From positions 1 through 55,427 of the forward strand of contig JBQTIB010000114.1 in assembly GCA_052389435.1 (NCBI GenBank): DNA of 55,427 nt. The letters are read 5' to 3'. Origin of the DNA: JBQTKD01 sp052389435 (GTDB lineage Bacteria > Actinomycetota > Actinomycetes > Sporichthyales > Sporichthyaceae). Made by a program: the position numbers and the translations under genes. Below the pieces are notes generated by a model that made no database searches, was not told where the DNA came from, and was given only the letters and a program-made list of their open reading frames with translations. Shown one piece after another: positions 1 through 7,028 of the stretch (within the stretch, counting starts at the first letter, position 1; each line of letters begins with the position of its first letter).

Positions 1-1
1 G

Positions 2-874
2 GAGATCCTCGGCGCGGACGGGCCGCCCACCGACCGGCACGCCGGCGCGGAGGGCCAGAGGGGCCGGCGGGGCGTCGAGGTGGAGGTCTCCGCCGGACCG
101 CGCATGGGCGGGGCCGCCGCGCACCTGGGGGTCACCGCGCCGCGCGACGCGGGCCGCGGCCGCCGTCGCGGCGGGCTGGGCGTGCGGACGACGGCGGAGC
201 TCGCCGCCTCGGTTCGCACCCGCATCGGCAACCGGCCCAACCACACCGTCGCCAACGCCCGAGCCCTACAACTGCCCGCGGCGGCGTGTCACGTGCCGCC
301 GTACGTACAGGGCGTGCGCCTCGGCGTCCGGCACGTCGCGGAGGACCTCGCTCCGAGCGCGGTCCTCGGGGCCGGTTCGCTGGTCTCGGCGGGCGGCGGC
401 AATCCCCTGCCGCCGCGCCCGGTCGCCGAGGTCGCGCCCGGGCGGATTCCGCGGGAACTTCTGCGCGCCTCGGCCACTCAGCGCCGCGCCCTGCTCGCCG
501 GTCTGCTCGACGCGGACGGCACGGTCATGCCCAACGGGGTCGTGCACTTCCGAACCCGGCACGGCGGCCTAGCCGCGGACGTGCACGAGTTGGCGGTCTC
601 GCTCGGGCACACGGCCACCCTGACGCAGCGGCTGAGCCGCCGGGACACCCACCCGGCGCCCGAGTTCACGGTCACGCTTCGAGCTCGCGGCGAGGTGTTT
701 CGGCACCGGCAGAAGGCGGCCCTGCATCGCAGGTTGCTGCGCGCGGCCGGTCGTCCCGCGCAGCGCACGATCGTCGAGGTGCGCCCCGTGCCGTCCGTTC
801 CCGTGCGATGCGTCCAGGTCGCGGCGCAGGATCACCTCTACCTCGCCGGGCGCTCGATGGTCCCGACGCACAAC
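2..874 (+). mobile_element. DnaB intein (5' truncated by window), degenerate LAGLIDADG endonuclease
   Basis: This in-frame insertion sits in the DnaB P-loop and ends with the intein signature THN before extein Ser at 875. The block F-like segment VRCVQV..DHLYLAG precedes it. A block B-type His (AAAH, codon 122-124) is visible. One LAGLIDADG motif, LLAGLLDADG, is intact (491-520). The place of the first motif (308-334, QGVRLGVRH) lacks the acidic residue expected there, and the stretch between the two looks shortened and low-complexity. I infer an element that can probably still splice but has lost homing. Its base composition matches the host, suggesting long residence. Confidence 0.85.
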
Positions 875-1558
875 TCGACGTTGGCGCTGGACTTCGCCCG
901 CGCGGCCTCGATCAAGAACGGCCGCACCTCGGTGATCTTCTCCCTGGAAATGGGCCGCAACGAGATCACGATGCGGCTGCTCTCCGCCGAGGCGCGCGTC
1001 TCGCTGCAGAACATCCGCACCGGGCAGTTGACCGACGACGACTGGACGCGGCTGGCCCGTCGCATGGGCGAGGTGTCCTCGGCGCCGCTCTACATCGACG
1101 ACTCGCCGAACATGACCATGATGGAGATCAGGGCCAAGGCGCGGCGCCTCAAGCAGCGGCACAACCTCTCGCTGGTGATCGTCGACTACCTGCAGCTGAT
1201 GACCTCCGGCAAGAAGGTCGAGAGCCGTCAGCAGGAGGTCTCGGAGTTCTCCCGGTCGCTGAAGCTGCTGGCCAAGGAGCTCGAAGTTCCGGTCATCGCA
1301 CTCAGCCAGCTCAACCGCGGCCCCGAGCAGCGCACGGACAAGAAGCCGATGGTCAGCGACCTCCGCGAGTCCGGATCGCTGGAACAGGACGCCGACATCG
1401 TCATGCTTCTGCACCGCGAAGACATGTACGAGCGGGAATCGCCCCGCGCGGGCGAGGCGGACATCATCGTCGCCAAGCACCGCAATGGCCCGTGCGCCAC
1501 GGTGACCGTCGCGTTTCAGGGCCACTACTCACGCTTCGTCGACATGGCTCCCGGATAG
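2..1558 (+). CDS. dnaB: Replicative DNA helicase DnaB, C-terminal part with in-frame intein (5' partial)
   Basis: Hexameric replicative helicase that unwinds DNA ahead of the fork. The reading frame is open from base 2, so the N-terminal domain and the start of the intein lie left of the window. The extein resumes at Ser (base 875) inside the Walker A P-loop (GK/STLALDFA). It then shows SLEMGRNEI, the Walker B-like strand LVIVDYLQLM, the SQLNRGPEQR motif and the RESGSLEQDADI arginine-finger region of the RecA-fold DnaB C-terminal domain, ending after VDMAPG with TAG. The intein must be spliced out to give active helicase. The 3' end overlaps the convergent next gene by 30 bp. Only the extein identity is certain; splicing activity is inferred. 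Confidence 0.95.
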   Translation, partial: EILGADGPPTDRHAGAEGQRGRRGVEVEVSAGPRMGGAAAHLGVTAPRDAGRGRRRGGLGVRTTAELAASVRTRIGNRPNHTVANARALQLPAAACHVPPYVQGVRLGVRHVAEDLAPSAVLGAGSLVSAGGGNPLPPRPVAEVAPGRIPRELLRASATQRRALLAGLLDADGTVMPNGVVHFRTRHGGLAADVHELAVSLGHTATLTQRLSRRDTHPAPEFTVTLRARGEVFRHRQKAALHRRLLRAAGRPAQRTIVEVRPVPSVPVRCVQVAAQDHLYLAGRSMVPTHNSTLALDFARAASIKNGRTSVIFSLEMGRNEITMRLLSAEARVSLQNIRTGQLTDDDWTRLARRMGEVSSAPLYIDDSPNMTMMEIRAKARRLKQRHNLSLVIVDYLQLMTSGKKVESRQQEVSEFSRSLKLLAKELEVPVIALSQLNRGPEQRTDKKPMVSDLRESGSLEQDADIVMLLHREDMYERESPRAGEADIIVAKHRNGPCATVTVAFQGHYSRFVDMAPG

Positions 1559-2215
1559 ACCGCGGACTCGGACCGCGAGGACCTGCAGCGCTACGCCCAG
1601 TTCCGCCGAGACCGCGCGCAACGCCTCGACGGCGTCGGCCGGTTCGACCGGTGCATTCGCTGCTGCGCCGACATAGGCGGTCAACTGCCGGTCCGGGTTG
1701 ACAGTCGGACATCCGGTCAACATCAGCACTCGGTGGAAGGATTCGCCGCTGCGCTGCCCCGCAATGCGCTTCCAGGGCCGTTCGAGATCCCGCAGCACCT
1801 CGGGCCGAGCCCCTCGCAATTCCTGCGCGCTGTTCAGGTCCGCGCTGCGGAGCAACTCGCATGCCTCGAAGGACCCGGCGGCGCTGAGGATCGCCTTGCG
1901 GCTCGAGGCCTCGGCGCGACGCTTCTTCAACTGTTCGGCGAAGTAGGCGGGTCCGCCCACAATGTCGAACTGGGCTATCAATTCGCCCGGTCCGTCGGTC
2001 TGGGCATCGCCCCATTCCGCTTCGCGCATCTCGCGGTAGAGGTCGAGCACCTCCTCGGCCGTTGCTCTATCTGAGACCCCGTCAGGGGACCAGAAGGAGT
2101 CCAGCACCGCGAGCGCGACGCTTTCCGGATGCGCGGCGCCCAGGCCCCACTCCGCAGGTTGACCGAGCGTGGCCCGGCAGTACTCCGTCAGCTTGGCGAT
2201 CGCAGCGTCGTCCAC
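1529..2215 (-). CDS. Conserved actinobacterial protein, helix-hairpin-helix/endonuclease III-like
   Basis: A 228-residue soluble protein with no signal peptide or membrane segment, starting at GTG behind a weak GAGG. The C-terminal third carries GQRSGESFHRVLMLTG followed by P-x-V-N-PDRQLTAYVG. This resembles the HhH-GPD-type segment of a small actinobacterial family that I recall being labelled 'heme peroxidase' in Streptomyces. No heme-binding motif is evident, so that label looks unreliable. The gene is convergent with dnaB and overlaps its last 30 bp. Function is unknown; a DNA-binding or base-excision-like fold is inferred from the C-terminal pattern only. Confidence 0.7.
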   Translation of the reverse strand: MDDAAIAKLTEYCRATLGQPAEWGLGAAHPESVALAVLDSFWSPDGVSDRATAEEVLDLYREMREAEWGDAQTDGPGELIAQFDIVGGPAYFAEQLKKRRAEASSRKAILSAAGSFEACELLRSADLNSAQELRGARPEVLRDLERPWKRIAGQRSGESFHRVLMLTGCPTVNPDRQLTAYVGAAANAPVEPADAVEALRAVSAELGVALQVLAVRVRGLSGSHVDEA

Positions 2216-2571
2216 GGGTCCTCAGTCTGCCAGAGCCCGGTTCGCGGCCTTGCGCACCGTCCGCTCGATTTCGCTCGACGGGACGTCCGAAAGACTCGGG
2301 CGATCGAGAGCCGGAACTAAGGGCTTTTTGGCGGCGCTGGCGGGATCGGTGGGCCCTGCCGAACATCTTCGTTTGCCCGTGGGCCCTAACAATGACCGTT
2401 CCACGTGCCGAACTTGGTAGTTGCAAGGTTCAGTCGATTGCCGGGCCGGCCCATCGGGGGCTGACGCCGGAGATGCTCTGTTGGCCGTTGTGGCAAGGAT
2501 GCCAACCCGGCTTTCGGGTGCAGGTGACGGGCGCACGCAAACGGACACGGACGTCCGACTGGGAGCGGCAC
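2216..2571. other. 356-bp intergenic region upstream of the pseudopilin operon
   Basis: This non-coding gap separates the divergent hypothetical gene and the pilin operon, so it should hold promoters for both. Two copies of GTGGGCCCT lie 30 bp apart (2349-2357 and 2379-2387). Small hairpins are possible at about 2505-2519 (ACCCG..CGGGT) and 2541-2556 (CGGAC..GTCCG), just before the first pilin gene. I see no convincing -35/-10 pair and no riboswitch I can defend. Confidence 0.4.
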
Positions 2572-3102
2572 ATGCTTGGACGAACAAACAGGATCGTCGA
2601 GGAGTCCGATCGCGGCGCCGGCTTCGACCGGGCCGAGTCCTCCGACGGCTTCACCCTCATCGAGGTCTGCTGGACCCTGGCGATCTTCGCCGTGGTCGCG
2701 GGCATCGGGACCGTGTCCATGACCCGGTGGGCTGCGGCCGAACGGCAGGGCGCGACGACTTCCGAGATCGAGGCCCTGCTCCGGGAGGCGCAGCAGCGTT
2801 CGATCACCGAGGGCCGGACGCTGTGCCTGCGCTTCGACCTCGCCGCCCAGACCTACTCGGTGATGCGAGGCGCCTGCACCGGTGTGGACGAGGTGCGAAT
2901 CGAAGGACCCATGCGCCTGGAGTCGGGAGTTTCGCTGGCCACCGCCGCCTTCGCCGCCTCCGGCGGGGGCCTGACCACCGGCGTCACGTTCTACCCGCGT
3001 GGGACCGCGACGCCGGGCACGCTCACCATCGCCCGCAAGGACAGCGATCGAATCGACACCCTCGTCGTCGACGGCCTGACCGGACGCGTGTCGCGTGGCT
3101 AG
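2572..3102 (+). CDS. FimT/GspH-like pseudopilin
   Basis: A 176-residue minor pilin-type protein. ATG at 2572 follows GGGAG with 7-base spacing. An earlier in-frame start is possible but would run back through the divergent gene. A leader of about 26 residues ends at a type III prepilin peptidase site: SSDG/FTLIEV, with Phe+1 and Glu+5, followed by a hydrophobic helix of about 20 residues. The remainder reads like the GspH/FimT beta domain (ITEGRTLCLRFD, GVTFYPRGTATPG). It is the first gene of a four-gene operon, overlapping the next by 8 bp. In type IV pili and type II secretion, such proteins cap or prime the pilus. No prepilin peptidase, ATPase or platform protein is encoded nearby, so the machinery must be elsewhere. 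Confidence 0.88.
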   Translation: MLGRTNRIVEESDRGAGFDRAESSDGFTLIEVCWTLAIFAVVAGIGTVSMTRWAAAERQGATTSEIEALLREAQQRSITEGRTLCLRFDLAAQTYSVMRGACTGVDEVRIEGPMRLESGVSLATAAFAASGGGLTTGVTFYPRGTATPGTLTIARKDSDRIDTLVVDGLTGRVSRG

Positions 3103-4891
3103 CCGACTTCGAACGGTCGCCCGCAGAGTGGTCCGACCGGCCTGCGACGGCGGCTTCAGCCTCCTGGAGATCGTGGTGTCCATCGCGTTGCTGGCCATCG
3201 CGATGGCGGCTGCCGGTCCGCAGATGGTCACCTCCATCCGCGCGACCTCCACGGCAAAGGTCGTGGCGCAGGCCAAGGGCGTCCTGCAGGGCCAACTCGA
3301 CGCGATCCGTGCCCTTCCCTACCGCGTCGCCCCGGCGGCGGGCGATCACCGGGATCTGCTCGACACCTACTTTCGCAACACCGCGGCGCCCACCACCGCA
3401 CCGAACTGCTCCGCCGTGAAGACCAGCCCTCCGGCCGAGGCCTGGACCGGCTACGTGTCCGCAGCAAGTTCCGCCCGCTGCTCCTTCGAGCCCGCCGGCG
3501 TCGCCATGTACCGCAAGGTGATCGCGCCCGGCAGCGCCGAACTCCCGCCCGGCTTCGCCCTCGTGGTCAACACCACGTTCATCACCGGTCAGACCACTCC
3601 CGTGGTCGTCGCCCCGGCCGCCGGCTACGACAGCCAGGTGGCCGGTAGGGACTACCCGCCCTCCTACCAGGTCGGGGTCACGGCCACCGTCTTCTACCGC
3701 GGCCACGGCGGATGGAAGCCCGTCACCGCCTACACCCAGATCGCCTCCCGTACGCCGTCCGAGACCCGGATCAAGCTCAACGCCCGGGCAACGGCCGTCG
3801 AGGTCGGTACGACCACCGACACCGGCGAGGCCCTCACTCTGACGGGGGGTCAGCTGGACCTGAACGGCTCGCTGTCGACCACGAGCCAGGCCCAGGCGAG
3901 CCTGTCCGCGATCGGGTCCAGCGGTTCGGTCGCGGGCAGAGCCGCAGGCGCGAGCCTGTCGGCGGAGGCGCCCTACACGAACCTCGTCAACCTCAACGCG
4001 ACCGCGGGCAGCCTCCTGTCGGGCTGCGACGGCCCGTGCTGGGGTGCCACGCTCATCCCGCCGTTCGTGCTCGCCGCCGACAACGGTCTGCCGCGGGCCG
4101 GCGTCGACGGCCTCGCGGGCGTTCTCAACCCGGTCCAGACCCAGCTGCCGGACAACGTGACCAGAGACGGCTTTCGCTTCCGCGTCGACGATCCGACCCT
4201 GTCCGGTCTGAGCGACACGCTGGTCTCCCTCGACGCCGTCCCGCCGGTCGGCAGCGTGCTGACCAACCTGGTGAACGGCCTCTACAACTGCGCGTTCAGC
4301 ATCACCGGCGCCCTGTCGCACCTGACCGGCAGTGGATACCTGAACAGCACCGACGAGCTCGCCGCGACCAACCCGATGTCGGTCGAGGCGTGCGGCGGTG
4401 CGCACACCAACGTCATTCGCCTGCTCCCGACGAGCCTCGCGCCCGACGGTCTGATCCGCATCACCGCCCGCTCCGCCGCCCGGTGCAGGGTGACGGGCCT
4501 CGGACACACCCCCGAGGCCACGGTGAGCTACCGGGCGGAGGTGGAGTACTGGCGCTGGGTACCGGGCATCGAGATCCTCGGCATCGAAATCGGAGGCTAC
4601 GGCCAGTACGTCAGCGCGGGCGTGATCACCCCGAGCACCACCACCGATCCGCTGGCCGCGGTGCCCCTGACCACGCTGGTCAGCAGCACCCGGACGCTCG
4701 GCGACTACGTCGAATCGGTGTCCGGCCTCACCGCGGACCGGGTGACCCGCAGTGCCACCGGACGGGTCGCCGAAGCCTCCATCCCGGCCATGGTCACCGT
4801 GCTCACCAAGCCGGTGTTCACCGGTGACCCGGCGACGGCGGTCTCGCTCTCGGTCGGTGCCGCGAGCTGCCGAGCCGAGGACAACCGATGA
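3095..4891 (+). CDS. PilV-like prepilin with large extracellular domain
   Basis: A 598-residue protein starting at GTG, overlapping the upstream gene by 8 bp. The leader ends GG/FSLLEIVVSIALL, a class III prepilin signal with Glu+5, so it should be a type IV pilin-like membrane/pilus protein. It is about three times longer than ordinary PilV proteins. After the N-terminal helix there are about 500 residues of Ser/Thr/Gly-rich, probably beta-rich sequence with several cysteines (for example SGCDGPCWG and NGLYNCAF) that could form disulfides outside the cell. I recognise no named domain; an adhesin-like pilus-tip role is inference. It is followed by the PilW-like gene with an ATGA overlap. Confidence 0.82.
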   Translation: MASRLRTVARRVVRPACDGGFSLLEIVVSIALLAIAMAAAGPQMVTSIRATSTAKVVAQAKGVLQGQLDAIRALPYRVAPAAGDHRDLLDTYFRNTAAPTTAPNCSAVKTSPPAEAWTGYVSAASSARCSFEPAGVAMYRKVIAPGSAELPPGFALVVNTTFITGQTTPVVVAPAAGYDSQVAGRDYPPSYQVGVTATVFYRGHGGWKPVTAYTQIASRTPSETRIKLNARATAVEVGTTTDTGEALTLTGGQLDLNGSLSTTSQAQASLSAIGSSGSVAGRAAGASLSAEAPYTNLVNLNATAGSLLSGCDGPCWGATLIPPFVLAADNGLPRAGVDGLAGVLNPVQTQLPDNVTRDGFRFRVDDPTLSGLSDTLVSLDAVPPVGSVLTNLVNGLYNCAFSITGALSHLTGSGYLNSTDELAATNPMSVEACGGAHTNVIRLLPTSLAPDGLIRITARSAARCRVTGLGHTPEATVSYRAEVEYWRWVPGIEILGIEIGGYGQYVSAGVITPSTTTDPLAAVPLTTLVSSTRTLGDYVESVSGLTADRVTRSATGRVAEASIPAMVTVLTKPVFTGDPATAVSLSVGAASCRAEDNR

Positions 4892-5547
4892 AGACACCGC
4901 CGCGCCGCGACGCGGGCTTCACGATGATCGAACTGCTCGTCGCCATGGTGCTCACGACGGTCGTCGGCTCCATGCTCGTCGGCTCGGTGCTGTTCGCGCG
5001 GACGGTGACCAACGACGCCCGGCTCAACGACGAACTGACCGCCGACGTCCGGCGCGCGATGGAGCGCCTGGTGCGAGAGCTGCGCCAGGCGGGCACGATC
5101 GAACAGATCGACCTGCCCAGCGGGCCGTCGAGTCCCACCGCCGTCACCTTCTGGGCGGACTTCGACAACGACGGCGCGCGCGACCTCGACGCCGCCGACC
5201 CGGAGGTCCTGACCTATCGCTTCGATCCCGTCGAGGGTCTGCTCACCTTGACGGTCAACGACGCCGCCGGGGCGTCGATCACCACGCCGGTCCTGGCCGA
5301 CAACGTCGCCACCTTCGTGCTGGACCTGCGCAGCAGCCAGTGGCAGTACGACACCAACGGCGACGGGATCGTGGGCTGGGCGGAGTTGGACGCGGCGGCG
5401 GCACCGGTGGGAAACCAGAACGGCAGACCCGACGGCGCCGAGCTCACCCGCATCGACTCGGTCACCGTCGCGGTCGCCGTACGACGCGACGGCCGCCGGC
5501 AGGAGTACCGCACCCAGGTCGCCTTCCGCAACCGCCACCTCACCTGA
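4888..5547 (+). CDS. PilW-like pseudopilin with EF-hand calcium loop
   Basis: A 219-residue minor pilin. Its ATG overlaps the upstream stop (ATGA). The short leader MKTPPRRDAG/FTMIELLVAMVL is a canonical prepilin cleavage and helix motif. A PilW/PilJ-type domain follows (RRAMERLVRELRQAGT). Residues 155-166 (DTNGDGIVGWAE) form a textbook EF-hand loop, and residues 91-102 (DFDNDGARDLDA) resemble another but lack the last Glu. Calcium binding would fit known Ca-dependent behaviour of some minor pilins; here it is inference. It is the third gene of the operon, and its stop overlaps the next start (TGATG). Confidence 0.88.
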   Translation: MKTPPRRDAGFTMIELLVAMVLTTVVGSMLVGSVLFARTVTNDARLNDELTADVRRAMERLVRELRQAGTIEQIDLPSGPSSPTAVTFWADFDNDGARDLDAADPEVLTYRFDPVEGLLTLTVNDAAGASITTPVLADNVATFVLDLRSSQWQYDTNGDGIVGWAELDAAAAPVGNQNGRPDGAELTRIDSVTVAVAVRRDGRRQEYRTQVAFRNRHLT

Positions 5548-7016
5548 TGGGCAGTCATATGTCTTGGCGTTCTCGCACTCTGCCGATCCGAGAACTCGCG
5601 CGACGCGGACGACCGGGTCGCGTCTCCGACCGCGGTTCGGCCATGATCCTCACCGTCTCGGTGATGGTCATGGTGACCGTGCTCGCGGGCGTCGGCAGCG
5701 CCCTCGCGACCCGGGACATGAAGGGCGCGGGGCAGGCGCAGCAGGCCGGCATCGCCCTCGACGTGGCCGAGGCGGGCATCGCCCAGGCCATCACCTACAT
5801 TCGGCGGTCCGGAACGCGCAAGCTGTCCTGCTATCCGGCCACCTGCACGACCAACCCCTGGAACCCCACGACACCGGTGAGCGTCGAGGTCAAGGGCGGC
5901 CGCTGGACGGCGTGGATCGCACCCGAGTCGATCGGCAACGGCGACGACGGCGACCGCTACGTCATCCGCTCCACCGGTACCGCGTCCGGGCCGGCCGAAC
6001 GGACGATCGAGGTCGAGGTGACCGTCGCGCCGATCGACCTGCCGAAGGGCATCTTCGGACGCACGATCAACCTCGGCGGCACCGTCGACCTCGAGCAGAT
6101 CAGCATCTTCACCACCGGTTGTGTGTACAAGCGCGACAAGGTCACCTCGAACTACGCGGCGGGCCTCGACGCCGCCTACGGCGTACCGATCGGCGTTCAC
6201 TCCTCGCAGATCATCACCGAGTCCCAGGGCAGCGGACAGTACTGCTCGAACACCAGCAAGCCGATCCACGGCGGGCTCAACCTCGCGGGCCTCTCGCTCA
6301 AGCCCTGCAACAGCGCCTACCCCTACGACCAGGACCGTTTCGGCGGTTCGCTCACCGCACTGCCCCTGGTCGGCGGCCTGCTCTCCCTGGTGCCCTGTTC
6401 GGCCGTCAGCGCCCTGCCCACCTACACCCCCCGGGACATCGACCTCAACGGCACCCTGGACGTCAACGGTTCCTTCCTGCGCGACGACCAGGCGCTGTTC
6501 CGCTCGTTCGGCATCACCCGGCCGGCCCTGACGGATGCTCAGATCGAGCAGCTCAAGATCACCGCGCAGGCCCAGGGCACGTACTACACCTCCCCGAACG
6601 GCTGGACCGTTCCGGACGGCACGGTCAGCTCGCACACCGTGCTGTTCTTCGATCTTTCGAGCACTCAGACCGTGGACCTGAAGCCACTGGACGGCTCGCT
6701 GTGGTCGCGGACGCGGATCACCAGCGCGGCGAATCCGCTGTGCATCGACGCCTCGTTGGTCGTCCTGGTGAAGGGCGGAAACGCCCAACTCAACGGCGAT
6801 TCCCCGTTGGCGGCCTCGGTGTACCTCTCGGGTGCCGCACCCGGCGGTCAACTGTTCAAGGCCAACGGCACCGCCGACCACATCGGCATGCTCTACGCGG
6901 ACACCCTGGACTTCGCAGGCAACCTCGGCGTCTCGCTCGACGCCTGCTTCGTGGCCAATCCGCCGCCGTCGCTGTTCGACCTCACGACCGGGGCCTACCG
7001 CGAACTCGACCGCTAG
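5547..7016 (+). CDS. PilX-like pilus assembly protein
   Basis: 489 residues from ATG 5547 (an alternative ATG lies at 5559). The N-terminus has the PilX pattern: a basic stretch, then DRGSAMILTVSVMVMVTVLAGVG as a hydrophobic helix, then ALDVAEAGIAQAI. It lacks the GFTLIE cleavage motif, as PilX N-terminal proteins often do. The long extracellular part is Cys-containing and repetitive, with several N-L-x-G and L-N-G turns (INLGGTVDL, IDLNGTLDVNG, AQLNGDS) that suggest a beta-helical fold. It is the last gene of the pseudopilin operon and faces the acyl-CoA ligase gene with only 12 bp between the two stops. Confidence 0.82.
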   Translation: MGSHMSWRSRTLPIRELARRGRPGRVSDRGSAMILTVSVMVMVTVLAGVGSALATRDMKGAGQAQQAGIALDVAEAGIAQAITYIRRSGTRKLSCYPATCTTNPWNPTTPVSVEVKGGRWTAWIAPESIGNGDDGDRYVIRSTGTASGPAERTIEVEVTVAPIDLPKGIFGRTINLGGTVDLEQISIFTTGCVYKRDKVTSNYAAGLDAAYGVPIGVHSSQIITESQGSGQYCSNTSKPIHGGLNLAGLSLKPCNSAYPYDQDRFGGSLTALPLVGGLLSLVPCSAVSALPTYTPRDIDLNGTLDVNGSFLRDDQALFRSFGITRPALTDAQIEQLKITAQAQGTYYTSPNGWTVPDGTVSSHTVLFFDLSSTQTVDLKPLDGSLWSRTRITSAANPLCIDASLVVLVKGGNAQLNGDSPLAASVYLSGAAPGGQLFKANGTADHIGMLYADTLDFAGNLGVSLDACFVANPPPSLFDLTTGAYRELDR

Positions 7017-7028
7017 CCCGGCGCCGGG
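7017..7028. terminator. 12-bp palindrome between convergent stop codons
   Basis: CCCGGCGCCGGG is a perfect palindrome that exactly fills the space between the PilX-like TAG and the ligase TGA. It is a candidate bidirectional terminator, though it has no loop of its own and no T-tract. Confidence 0.4.

Noticed and set aside
2400..2571. Cyclic-di-GMP riboswitch before the pilin operon (ACGCAAAC near 2535 and nearby hairpins)
   Set aside because: The conserved flanks, the P1b hairpin with its tetraloop and the receptor helices of the GEMM fold are not present in the right order.
2062..2571. Longer upstream start for the first pseudopilin (frame open from 2062)
   Set aside because: It would overlap the divergent hypothetical gene and place 170 unrelated residues before a prepilin leader, which must be short.
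3023..4897. 624-residue open frame opposite the PilV-like gene
   Set aside because: It is Arg/Gly/Val-rich with no motif and mirrors codon bias of the plus-strand gene; an antisense frame typical of GC-rich DNA.
5547..5561. MGSHM start of the PilX-like protein, resembling a vector-derived tag
   Set aside because: It is in natural context with the TGATG overlap and high-GC downstream sequence; a coincidence.
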